Shown piece after piece: positions 9,343-19,716 of a stretch of 64,000 nt of DNA. The first letter of the stretch is position 1. Every line of letters begins with the position of its first letter. The stretch is taken from positions 24,817,501 through 24,881,500 of the forward strand of contig NC_088308.1 of assembly GCF_910592395.1 (NCBI RefSeq). The letters run 5' to 3'. The notes beneath the pieces are model-generated. The model was not told the DNA's origin, searched no databases, and saw only the letters and a list, made by a program, of their open reading frames with translations. The translations under genes were made by a program, and so were the position numbers. The DNA is from Lineus longissimus. Taxonomy: Eukaryota; Nemertea; Pilidiophora; Heteronemertea; Lineidae.

Positions 9343-11806
9343 ATGGTAAGTTTATGGATAAGGTATCGAATCACATCCATGTTCCGATTTCTTTGAGTTT
9401 CTTGTGTTATCGGGGTAATAATAAGGATTTTTGTGCAGGTGGTCAAAAGTGGTGATGGCGGCGTTGCGGCCCGCACCAGCGCACAGATTCTTTTCACTGA
9501 AAAAAACATCGTTTTATTGTTCCATGATGGTCATCAAAGTGCCTCAAGCAGATATTTGTGTTGTGTATGTAATTCTGCGTCTGATGAACTGAAGTTCGTG
9601 GCGATATTGACCATTTTTATTAGTGAAAATCATGTTGAAACTGGCCAGTCCAGTGCGATAACTGAACACAAGGTTTCGGCGGCACGTGTTCGCTGTGTGC
9701 ATGAAGTACATGCATTGTGTGCATGACGGACATGCATGTTAAATTTGGTTTTCGCGGAGACGGAAATTGGCCTGTGGAGGTGGATGCTGTACCATATTTA
9801 GAGGGGGCAGGGGGCAAATTGTCTCCCCTTAAAGGCCTGTTCACCAGGCATGGGTTTTTCATGCAGATTTTTTCTGATTTTTAAATTTGTGGCGGAAGAG
9901 ATGCCCCTGGGGAGCCTCTTTTATTATATTGTTTGGTGACCAAAAGTTAGTTCTTGCAAGGGATTTTCTCCAAGATTATGAACCTTTTACAAGTTGGAAC
10001 AAATTGTGAGTGGAGATACTTTTACTACTTGACCATCCCTCTATGTTCCATTGAACAAACAATCATTTCTTTGGACAACAATTTTCTCAAAAAATCTTGC
10101 CCACCAGTCAACCTCAGTAAGGACTTCAGATGTCCCTTGAAGTAAGGTCATTGTCACAACCATCAATAGATTTCGGTGTCCAGACGTCCCTCGCAGATGG
10201 GCCTCACAACCATGAATAGGTGTTCAGATTTCAAATGTCCCTTGAAGACGATTCAAAGTCACAACCACAAATATTATCTCAGTAAGGACTTCAGATGTCC
10301 CTTGAAGTAAGGTCATTGTCACAACCATCAATAGATTTCGGTGTCCAGACGTCCCTCGCAGATGGGCCTCACAACCATGAATAGGTGTTCAGATTTCAAA
10401 TGTCCCTTGAAGACGAGTCAACGTCACAACCAAAAATATCTCTGTAAGGACTTCAGATGTCCCTTGTAGTAAGGTCACTGTCACAACCATCAATAGATTT
10501 CAGTGTCCAGTTGTCCCTTGTAGATGGGTCTCACAACAATGAATAGGTGTTCTGATTTCAGATGTCCCTTGAAGACAGCCAATTTTACAACTTGCAGTGA
10601 TCTTTGGTGTTCATAGTTTAGATGTCTCTTTGAGGACAGCTCAATGTCATTGTCACAACCACAATCACTGGTCTCCCACCCATGCTTGCAAAACTTCAAA
10701 TTGGGACAATAGGATTGATTTCTTCAGCTATTGCATGCTGCAAAAAATTCTTGACCTCACCACTACTTTGCGAGATACACTTTAATATTCATCTTTAAAA
10801 ACTAGAATTAAATTTGTTAATTGCAGACAGCCTGGCCAGAGATGTTCCTCAAACAAATATGATAACAAGTACCGAGCTTTGGATTCAATTCACCACACCA
10901 CCATCTCCATATCCAAGCAAGACAAAGCATGATCAAGATCAAATGGAGGTAAACCTTGACTTGATTTAAACTTGAATTCTTGCCTCCTTCCGGGGGGGGG
11001 GAGGTAAAGACTAACTTTGTACAGGGTTATGAAACATTTCAAAGTTTTTACCATTTTGTCTTCGGAGTGCAGGACCTATTGCGTGGTAGCTAGCAGTGTT
11101 AATCATGAGGCTGTCCCTTGCAGATGGGCCTCATAACCATGAATAGGTGTTCAGATTTCAAATGTCCCTTGAAGACGAGTCAATGTCACAACCACAAATA
11201 TTATCTCTGTAAGGACTTCAGATGTCCCTTGAAGTAAGGTCATTGTCACAACTATCAATATATTTCAGTGCCCAGATGTCCCTTGCAGATGGGTCTCGCA
11301 ACCATGAATAGGTGTTCAGATTTCAGATGTCCCTTGAAGACGAGTCAATATGACAGCAGATATATAATATCTCTGTAAGGACTTCTGATGTCCCTTGAAG
11401 TGAGGTTATTGTCACAACCATCAATAGATTTCAGTGTCCAGATGTCCCTTGCAGATAGGTCTCGCAACCATGAATAGGTGTTCAGATTTCAGATGTCCCT
11501 TGAAGACGAGTCAATGTCACAACCACAAATATTATCTCTGTAAGGACTTCAGATGTCCCTTGATTATGTATCTATGTACTCTTATCAATATCCCTTTATA
11601 TATTTTCAATGGAATCAAAACTGGTGAAACTAGCCAGAAACTGTTCCCCCCCATATCCACTGCAAATGAGATGCATTACATTACCCGAGGTGAGCACATG
11701 GTCCCCAGACAATTTCATTTCTTTTCAGCCTGATTCAAGATCGGGGACATGGACGTCACCAAGGCTGTCGATGAGGGATGTGCCACCACATAACAGCAGT
11801 AGATAG
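9343..11806 (+). CDS. Small unrecognised protein gene, inferred four exons, ~97 aa
   Basis: The inferred exons are 9343-9345 (the ATG itself, directly followed by GTAAGT), 9439-9529, 10827-10948 and 11729-11806 (TAG stop). Exons 3 and 4 are the best supported: each has a good acceptor (GTTAATTGCAG; TTTCTTTTCAG), and exon 3 has a clean GAG|GTAAAC donor. Exon 3 is open in the frame that leads into exon 4 in phase. The product would begin MVVKSGDGGVAAR and contain STELWIQFTTPPSPYPSK; it would end MRDVPPHNSSR. The donor of exon 2 (GATG|GTCATC) is weak and that junction is uncertain. No domain, signal peptide or membrane segment is recognised. The ending is basic and S/P/R-rich. Confidence 0.45.
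10113..10640. repeat. Tandem repeat array 1 (~165-bp unit of three ~55-bp subunits)
   Basis: The phrase GTAAGGACTTCAGATGTCCC recurs at 10117 and 10282, and again at 10444. Within each ~165-bp unit the core CAGATGTCCCTTG (or a close variant) occurs about every 55 bp, giving a higher-order unit of three related subunits. Occasional short open frames in it have no splice or start support and are treated as non-coding. It lies in the intron before exon 3 of the small plus-strand gene. Confidence 0.85.
10827..10948 (+). CDS. Exon 3 of the small unrecognised gene
   Basis: This 122-nt exon is bounded by a consensus acceptor and donor and is open in only one of three frames, starting with two bases of a split codon. 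It reads SLARDVPQTNMITSTELW and ends KTKHDQDQME in phase 0. Copies of the same tandem repeat lie in the intron on each side of it. Confidence 0.6.
11100..11575. repeat. Tandem repeat array 2, same family, on the other side of exon 3
   Basis: The unit anchor GTAAGGACTTC recurs at 11209, 11375 and 11540, a spacing of 165-166 bp. The subunit core CAGATGTCCCTTG is as in the array at 10113-10640. The two arrays share order and orientation but are separated by about 460 bp of unrelated sequence that includes a coding exon. Confidence 0.85.
11729..11806 (+). CDS. Terminal coding exon of the small unrecognised gene
   Basis: A strong polypyrimidine acceptor is followed by 25 codons and TAG, in phase with exon 3. 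The product PDSRSGTWTSPRLSMRDV continues to PPHNSSR at the C-terminus. The reading is supported by phase agreement, not by homology. Confidence 0.55.
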   Translation, partial: PDSRSGTWTSPRLSMRDVPPHNSSR

Positions 11807-13370
11807 TGGGCATGGATATCACTGTGGCTGTCCAAGAGAGATATGCCACCATATTACAGTAGTAGAAAAAGAGGAAGCTACGTATTCACTGACAAACTGT
11901 TAAAAGGGGGGGGGCACAGTGAGTGCTCTTGAAACAACGATGCCTCGCTGACTTATCTGCAGACCAGTAGTTATGTGCAGACTTGGCTCTTTCTTTGGAG
12001 CAGTACAGTTGTAAGATAAATCCTGTTTGTAATTTTATGAATTAATTGTTCAATAAGAGCTTATGAAGGTTTTGATGCCTTGCTGGCATATCTGCATACC
12101 AGTAAATATGTGCAGATTCATTTCTTGCTTTGAAGCAATATTGTTGCTACACTCCTAAAGCAGTGGCAATGTTCAGGTCTTTTCTGCCTCGCGGGCAAAT
12201 CTGCATACCAGTAATTATGTGCAGACTTGGCTCTTCCAGAGATTGTAGGACTGGGTCCATTGAATGTAACAAAAATAATCGATGCCTATTTACAAATGAA
12301 ATGAAGAGTCTGCATTTTGGTGCAACTCCATATAACTGTCAGGTGATTTCGCTCTGAACTTGTGACACTCTGATCGGTCTGAAATAATCATAATGCCGCC
12401 CCTCTGGGAAAAATTTGCAGCCCCATTGCACCTTCTTGTTACCGTCTGAGAGATGGCGATGTCGGAAGGGCATGGCGGTGGTTAAACCTATTGCGAATGG
12501 GCAGCACAATTGGGTGTAGGATATTCCGAAACCATTGCACACTCCTGAATCTGCGGTGGGTTGGTACCCCACGCTACGTAAGGAGTAGGTTTCTGGGTAA
12601 AACTTGGTCCACGTGAATAGGCAGCGCCTTAAAAATGATGAGAAGTTGCGAATTGACGCCCTGTGAAGTGTCCTTCGACCAGCTAGTGCTAATCCGGTCA
12701 CTGTCTCCAGGTCACCATGCCTCGGTCAATGAGCGGGCGAAGCACCCAATGGCTCCGTCAGGAGTACATCGTCAACTTCAGCCCGTAGTCAAACCGGTAC
12801 GTGCACAAATATCTTAGTTGAGAGTGGGGGACATCAGTAAAGTGCTTCTCATCGGGGTAATACAGTACCACTGTATACAATGACCCCATTTTTTGTTGGA
12901 TTCATTTCCACTGAGGAGTGGTCGATAATGAGAATTTCAGGCCAGTCTGATTATCACTAATACAGAGGGCAATTATCTGATATTTATGTGGCTTTCCCTC
13001 AAACTGTATACTCTTTCATGTCCATTGTAAATTAGTGTTGCTAATTTTACCTCGCATCTAATGGGTAGAAAGAACAGTAGTGTGTTAGTTTTCACTGTTG
13101 AAGGACAAACACAGATGTGAATCAGCAATGAAGTTCCTTCTCAAGCGAGGAACCAACGTCTTGGCATTGTGGTCCAGAGGGAAAATGCCTGATAGTTATG
13201 TGGCATTCCTTCAAACGGTTTACTCTCTCGTGTTATTTGTAAATTAGCCTTGCTTGTTTGTGATTCTGTTTTACAATGAGTAGGCCTAGTGCTGTATGTG
13301 ATTTAAGCTTGTGCACTGTTTGTATATTTAGTTATTGGAATAAATAGTGTTAAATTGTGTGAGTGCAATT
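11807..13370 (+). other. Probable 3' UTR of the small plus-strand gene, with internal duplications
   Basis: No supported coding frame was found. It holds about three copies of a ~110-130-bp unit (near 11940, 12078 and 12187) sharing TCTGCA(G/T)ACCAGTA and ATGTGCAGA. A later duplicated block (near 12970 and 13190) shares TTATGTGGC and GTAAATTAG. An AATAAA at 13339-13344 is followed by T-rich sequence, so it would make a plausible polyadenylation end. Confidence 0.4.
13339..13344 (+). terminator. Candidate polyadenylation signal (plus strand)
   Basis: AATAAA is followed within 40 bases by a GTG-rich then T-rich stretch, as expected downstream of a cleavage site. It would close the small plus-strand gene. 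Confidence 0.4.
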
Positions 13371-13804
13371 TGTTTTTTTGCTTTATTTTACTATGACATG
13401 ACATAACAGGATTGGACGTGCAGAAGAAATGAAATAGAGTGAATAGGCAGAACTGCCAGAGCTTTGAAAAAAATCAAGCAGCATTACAAGAATCTATCTT
13501 GAAAGCGCCTCACGTGTTGTGACTTGCAATCCTGTATTATTTATGGATAGATAGGTGTCTTCAAACTATTTCGAAGTTTGGCCTTGTACCTTTGCATGGA
13601 GACCCAGCGGGATAAATCTCGAAAATGAGTCTTGCTCTGGTGGTGCAACTGGGACAACGTTGCAACCTGTGGTCGACACCTGTCTGTCTGATGTAGATTA
13701 GTTTCGGGTTGTGACATTGTCTTGGCTATGAGCAACTGTCCACTAGAACTGAACTGATATTCGTCCATGGCCGTTTAACATTGGGCCTATTGCATTCAAA
13801 ATTA

Positions 13805-14310
13805 GTGTTGGCCCCCATCTGGGCTTGTGGTCTCGACTAGACTGTCAAGTAATGCTGTATTGAGTGACGCAGCATCCTCCATTTGCCTCTGTGCTCCAAA
13901 GATGTGAAAAAGGAACGTTCTTATGAAGTACAATTGATAGGCAATGATTCCACACAGAGGGGGTTAATTTTGAGAAAAAAAGGTGTATCCTTTTCATAAG
14001 GCAGAAATTTTGCAAAATAAAATATTCCCACGGTCAGAGCCAAACGGAATGAGAGGGTTAATGGAAACCTTGTTCCTAGGAAAATGTTATAATAATTTCT
14101 TAATACACAACACCTGTAATTTTCATTTTTTGAACCTGGGTACAAGGTTGTTTATTAACCCTTGCAGCCTGTTTGGCTCGGACCGTGGGAATATTTTTTT
14201 TGCAGGAATTTTCATTGTTTGGGGGAGTATTTAACTTTAATGGCAATATTAACCCCATCTTGGCTGGCGGTCTCTACTATTGAGTGACAAAGCATCCTCC
14301 TTACCCTTAG
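13805..14310. repeat. Foldback element flanked by short direct repeats
   Basis: Inverted arms at about 14010-14075 and 14142-14207 share AATATTCCCACGGTC, GAGCCAAAC, GGGTTAAT and CCTTGT in reverse complement, with a ~65-bp loop. Outside the arms, diverged direct copies (13809-13879 and 14247-14310) share TATTGAGTGAC and GCATCCTCC. The structure looks like a non-autonomous transposon or nested insertion; no coding capacity is seen. Confidence 0.55.
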
Positions 14311-14455
14311 GAAAAATGTGTCTCAATTTCACCATGGTAAATCCACAGTTCACCATGGTAAACTGACAGCACTTCACAAAATGAATTGGGACGGTGACGT
14401 ATTTTGATATTTATAACAGAATGAAAAGCGATTCGTTTATAGTTTTTAACGAAGC

Positions 14456-14461
14456 TTTATT
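14456..14461 (-). terminator. Candidate polyadenylation signal of the giant gene
   Basis: On the minus strand this reads AATAAA within GCAATAAAGCTTCG, about 2.6 kb downstream of the stop codon at 17077. A second AATAAA in the foldback repeat (14150-14155) is an alternative. Experimental 3' ends would be needed to choose. Confidence 0.4.
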
Positions 14462-17076
14462 GCAACATCAATTGGACAACCATACTTTTGGGAGTGAATC
14501 ATTGATGTCGGCATACTGAACCCACATACCATCTTTGACATTGCTTAAATATCTAATTGCCGCAAAAAGACATTTAGCCAACTTGGTAAAAATTATCTTT
14601 GAATAGCTAAAAAATTGCTAAATCAGGGACATAGGGAAAACTAATTACATGTACAATGATTTATGAAGTTTCAATCAGAAGATTTTTGGGAGAATGTGAA
14701 ATTTGTTTATCACTGATATGATAATTTGATAGCGGTTCACACACAGATAATATGAGCTAGACAACAATATTTGTCCCAAGGACCTGTATACAACAATGCC
14801 TTTTTGCATTTCATGTCAATACTTTGGGTGAAGCAACGGCTCTCTCTACTCACACCAAGCTGCTCATTCTGCGATTCATATGTACATACAACAGTACGCC
14901 TGCTGGGGACTGCCATGTTTAGAAACACAGTTTGAGATAAACGAAATAATGCATGCAACCATTTTTATGCAAAATAATTCAAACTCCAGACACGCCTTAT
15001 AAGTTCAATCATAATCAAGGACTTTGTTACAAAAGATATTGAAATTTGAGTGAGCTTGCCTATTACAGGGCATTGCCATGAAGGCACAACCTACATGGCC
15101 AAAATTGTAAAATCGTCCATTTTACCCATCCACCAAATTAAGAATTTTTTAATTTTTACAGTCTGAACTTGTAAGAGTATCTGGAATATTCAACGATTAA
15201 CACACAGCAATATTTCTATTCAAATATTAAGTGCCAAGTGAGTAAGAATGTGACGTAGAGGCAAACAAGGTGCTGCGTATTCAAGTTGTGCTTGGGACTC
15301 TCTTTTCATCCATCACCAAGTTGTGGCAGACGACACTTATACAGGGTATCCCAGAAAGCACCAATTTTTGAAAGTTCAAAGAACGATTACAGAAATTCGG
15401 TCACTTTGGTAAGAAATCCTCAAACAGGGGAGCTTTTCCTTATTTCAATATTGGTTTTCATTAATAACACTCGTGGAAATATTCAGGAAAAATAAAAATA
15501 ATTTTGATCGGCCAAAATCAACATTGGTGATGAATGAACTGGAATTTAAATATTCCTACAAATTACATTATAACTTGCTGCATCACATGATAACACAATC
15601 TGTTTGAAATGGAAACAGGTCTGGTGTAAACTGGTCACTTAAGCAGGGTACGACCTCTATTATCACAAGCAAAGACTAATCATGCACAATGATGAGTATC
15701 TGGGGTGCCTAAGCTAAGGATTGCGTCAGTTCACTTTGAATATGCTAGCAAAGCATGTACTTTTTGGACATGATAATGACACTGAAGTACAAATTTCAGT
15801 AAACTTAAAACGCTGCTATGGTACACGATAAATCTGGTAAGTCATGCCATTAAGCGACCCCTTCTGACATGGCAAATGCAGTAGGGTGCAGTAGCCGATT
15901 ATGTTATAAGTCGGGTATATAAATACATTTATGCCTTGATGAAAGCGGTTTACATGGATAAAATACTAATGTTTCGATAGTTCAATTCTCCCTAACCAAA
16001 AGTTACAAGTCCTAAAAGCAAAATAAACTGCATGATAAAACCTTCAGCAGACACTATAAATTTTTATAGAGGGGGTTTATAAAATTGCTCATTACTTCAG
16101 ACGCCAACCGCCATGATGACTAATAAAAGTTAGTATCACATGATTGGTTCAATATAATGACGTTGACATGAACTATCAATTAACATTTGAAAATAATAAG
16201 AGAACGGCGAACGAACGACTGTAGTTCAACAGTGCATTTATATGTCCTCTTGTGTGATAGGCTAGGGTTCGCGACTACACCAAATATGCTTTCTTATGAC
16301 ATCGACATGATAAAATATGTTACATCTCACAACTACAGCCACTAAAACTACATACAAAAATCATGGCATCCATTGTGGTAAACGTGTGCCTACCAATTTA
16401 AATTCTGGCGCCACAGAGCTATTGAAACGTGATGTTTTGGGGCAACTATACAGAAACATCAGATTTAATAGAAAGCCTCGGAATCTCTCCTAAGACTTCG
16501 AAGAACCCCGTGATGGGAGACAACGGGCTGTTTTGCATAAAACTACCCGAACGAAAGTTTACGAATGTCATATGAAAACTGAAACGAACATTTGATTATT
16601 TGTTCCAGGGCGTTCCACAAGAAGTCTTAGGATTGAGGCCGAATACACATTGCAATTAATTCACGGCGACACACTAAACATTACCGTCGAATGTTCCCAA
16701 GAGAGTACAATGGTTCGATTAAAAATATCTATTAACATTTCTAAGTCGTGAACAAAGTTTGACTGAGAGAGAAGTTAGAGTTGAAAACTATCTTGATCTA
16801 AAAAGTCCATTACAGCATGTTCTTTAAATAAACGTGATAGTCCAGACATTTGCATCAGTTGAAAAAGTACCGATGAGGACTTTAAAGAATTCCGACTTCC
16901 TTCAAAGCTCTTAAACTTCATCTTATCAGCATTCTAGGGGCTACCTTCAGTGATTTCATAATTTGAATCTAATTTCACCAGTTTGTCATGGTCGCTTCGA
17001 AATTCTTATCTTAAAGTCCTCATCAGTTCTTTAAAATGGGCGGGACACCTTTAGGAAACTCCTAAACGACATGATG
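14462..17076 (-). other. Probable long 3' UTR of the giant gene
   Basis: This AT-rich stretch between the TAA at 17077 and the AATAAA at 14456 has no supported frame on either strand. No other gene boundary was seen, so a ~2.6-kb 3' UTR is the simplest reading. It is inferred, not shown by sequence alone. Confidence 0.4.
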
Positions 17077-17269
17077 TTATGACGGTCTTTGTGCTATAAA
17101 CTGTCCCTTATTCTCAAGGAATTCATCCATGATTTCTTTCACTGGCACATGAAGTTCCTCTGGACTTTCACCGTCACTTTTAATATGCGAATCTTCAGTG
17201 ATGACGGTTTCTTCACAGCCATCGTCATTAATGACGGTTTTCTTATGGACTTGTTTCTTCATTGTAACT
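17077..17269 (-). CDS. Terminal coding exon of the giant gene
   Basis: The acceptor GCTTTCAG is followed by VTMKKQVHKKTVINDDG and a stretch containing EETVITEDS. The exon then reads SPEELHVPVKEIMDEF and ends NKGQFIAQRPS with TAA at 17077. The pattern of a basic strand followed by DDGxEETV recalls the DGT modules in the giant exons and the charged C-terminal tails of ankyrins, but I cannot confirm homology by eye. Confidence 0.8.
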
Positions 17270-19665
17270 CTGAAAGCATTAAGATTAGACATTTAGTTTA
17301 TAAGACACAGTAGCTCACAGCTACGTCATGCAATCGCCAAGTGCTTCAACAAACATACATGCTCAATAGTTCTGACTGCCAGATGTGACAAGTTATCAGT
17401 TGAAATTGAGGTGTCATCATCAGTTGGCTGTACATGATATTAACAGAACTACAATCAGTAAAAATAGAGCTAAAATTGGACATGCTAGGAAGCATGCACA
17501 CCCACTTCAGGACCTTCTAAGTAACATTATATGGAGACTGAGAATGGTGTCCTATCATGAGGTTAGAATAGTGAGAGGACTAAAATGTGGCTTACTTGCT
17601 GGGGGTATCATTCTGTGGGGTTTGAGACGCATCTCACTGCGCAGTCATGCTAAAAGAAAGAAACAACTGGGGTTAGTGAAAAATCAAGCGAGTCTGCGAT
17701 GGCTCAACTATAGGGCCTTTGAGGCCAGAGGTTCTCCTTTTCACCAGGATTTTTGGTACAATGGAAAATTTAGAGTACAGAATTGTAGAGATATCATGAT
17801 CAAGTTTATCACCATATCTGACATGAAGTTCATGAAAATTCTTCTTTATTTAACAATGAGACCTCTCATCCAAATTATCAAAATCTCAAAATTAAACCAT
17901 TCATTTCAAAATACTACCATCTGCAGTTCCTCACACATGAAATACATTTCTTTCTCAAAAGAATAGTCTTTCTTCTCAACAAACCCTTCTAAACATTACA
18001 TAGAGCACAGACATTTTCAATAATTTTCAAACAAAACAGAAATAGTTCTCATGCCAAACATAAAACGCATTCTTTGGTTAATTCAAAACTATGGTATTTT
18101 CTATTCAAACCAAGCAAGAGAAATATGAATGCAACCAAAAAGGAAATATAGAACTGAAGCTTTAAACAAAGGAAATTCAGCAAATCTTTTTTCTAACTCA
18201 GCAATCCCTTTTTTTTATTGATTTTGCAGATGATTCTGCAATGACATTTTAACTTTGAGATTTTGGTAATTGCGAGGCTGGCCCTTTTCAGGTCAAAGTA
18301 AATTGAGGGCTCATGGTCATGGAAGGCCTTTTTGAATTTGAAGGGAAAGGGCCAGATTCAACTCACCTGGTAGTGTGAACTTCCCCTCCAGCGGCACCCT
18401 CTTGGTCACCCTCATCTGTTAAAATAGAAACAAACACATGGTCAGATGAATTAGTGAAAGAATAAGCATTCGCAACAATGTCCATGTCCATGTTTGCTGT
18501 GCAAGTCTAAAAGTGTCCCTGCATTAATTTTTGAAATTTCTGGATAACCATATGAACAATTGGCTGAAATTGAATTGCCTACTGATTCAAAACATTGGAA
18601 ATGAAATGGCCAGGGCCATTGTGCTCACCTCATGTGGAGGAAAGATGGATAAAGAGCATGGTCTTGTGTCATGTAGTGTTAGGTTTGATGTAGGTCCAAG
18701 CAATTACAATTTCCCCAAAATGGCCAATTTACAGTACATTCGACCTCTGTGACCTTGAAAAGTAGGTCAAATCAAAGAAGACCCGGGTGACACATTGAAT
18801 GGTTGTTAGAATTAGATGTACCTATGATATAAAATTGGTGCCAATCGGGCAAGTCATTACTAGGAATAATGGCATTTTGAAGAATTTAGGATTTGGCCCC
18901 CTCCCTGGAGGCCAAACGGCAAATCAGATCGCACCAAACTTCGGTATCTGAGATCACCTGACAAAGGGGTACATGTGTACTTAATTTGTGATCAATAGTC
19001 ATTGCAGTTAAGAAACGTGCCATTGTTACGGCCTGACGGCGAATTTACGCCATTTGACCTCTGTGACCTTGACAAGAAGGTCAAATTAAAAACCTGTGTG
19101 ACATATACTGTATGGTGGTTAGATGTACCCATGATATCAAATTGGTGGCAATCGGGCGAGAAGTTAAGGAATAATCACATTTTTAAGGTTTTTGGATTTT
19201 GCCCCCTGGTGGTCAAGTGGTGAATCATATTGGACCAAACTTCGGTCCCTGAGATCAGCTGACTAAGGGGTAAATGTGTACCAAATTTGGTATCAATAGT
19301 CATTGCAGTTTAGAAACGTGCCATCGTTACATCCTAACGGCCAATTTACACCATTTGACCTCTGTGACCTTGAAAAGGAGGTCAAATCAAAAACCCGGAG
19401 GATATATGATGCACCTTTGCTAGAAGTACCTACCATATTTTTTTCAAAATTTCCCGACTACTATTGAGGGAGATATTGCATATTTTCACTTTTAACGTTT
19501 GGCCCCCTGGTGGCCAAACCATGAAACGAATCGGACCGAAACTTGGTCTCCCAGGTGTCACTACATAAGGGTACATGTGTACCAAGTTTCAACTCAATAG
19601 CTCTAACAGTTACGAAACGTGCCCTGCTAACGGACGACGGACGACGACGACGACGACGACGACGC

Positions 19666-19716
<51 letters not shown>

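Noticed and set aside
11434-11733. Cys/His-bearing frame (DFRCPLKTSQCHNHK) resembling a zinc finger
   Set aside because: It is a translation of the 165-bp tandem repeat; spacing does not fit C2H2 fingers and no start or splice support exists.
15335-15360. ACAGGGTATCCCAGAAA motif and similar short motifs near 8450 and 45645
   Set aside because: Resemble transposon termini seen in many invertebrates, but no partner end or target duplication could be found here.
17600-17660. Possible alternative exon between the last two exons (reading EMRLKPHRMIPPA)
   Set aside because: Its length is not a multiple of three and would put the terminal exon out of frame almost at once; left out without transcript evidence.
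17385-17966. 193-codon plus-strand frame
   Set aside because: Lies in AT-rich intron sequence of the minus-strand gene; no recognisable protein features and no splice or promoter context.
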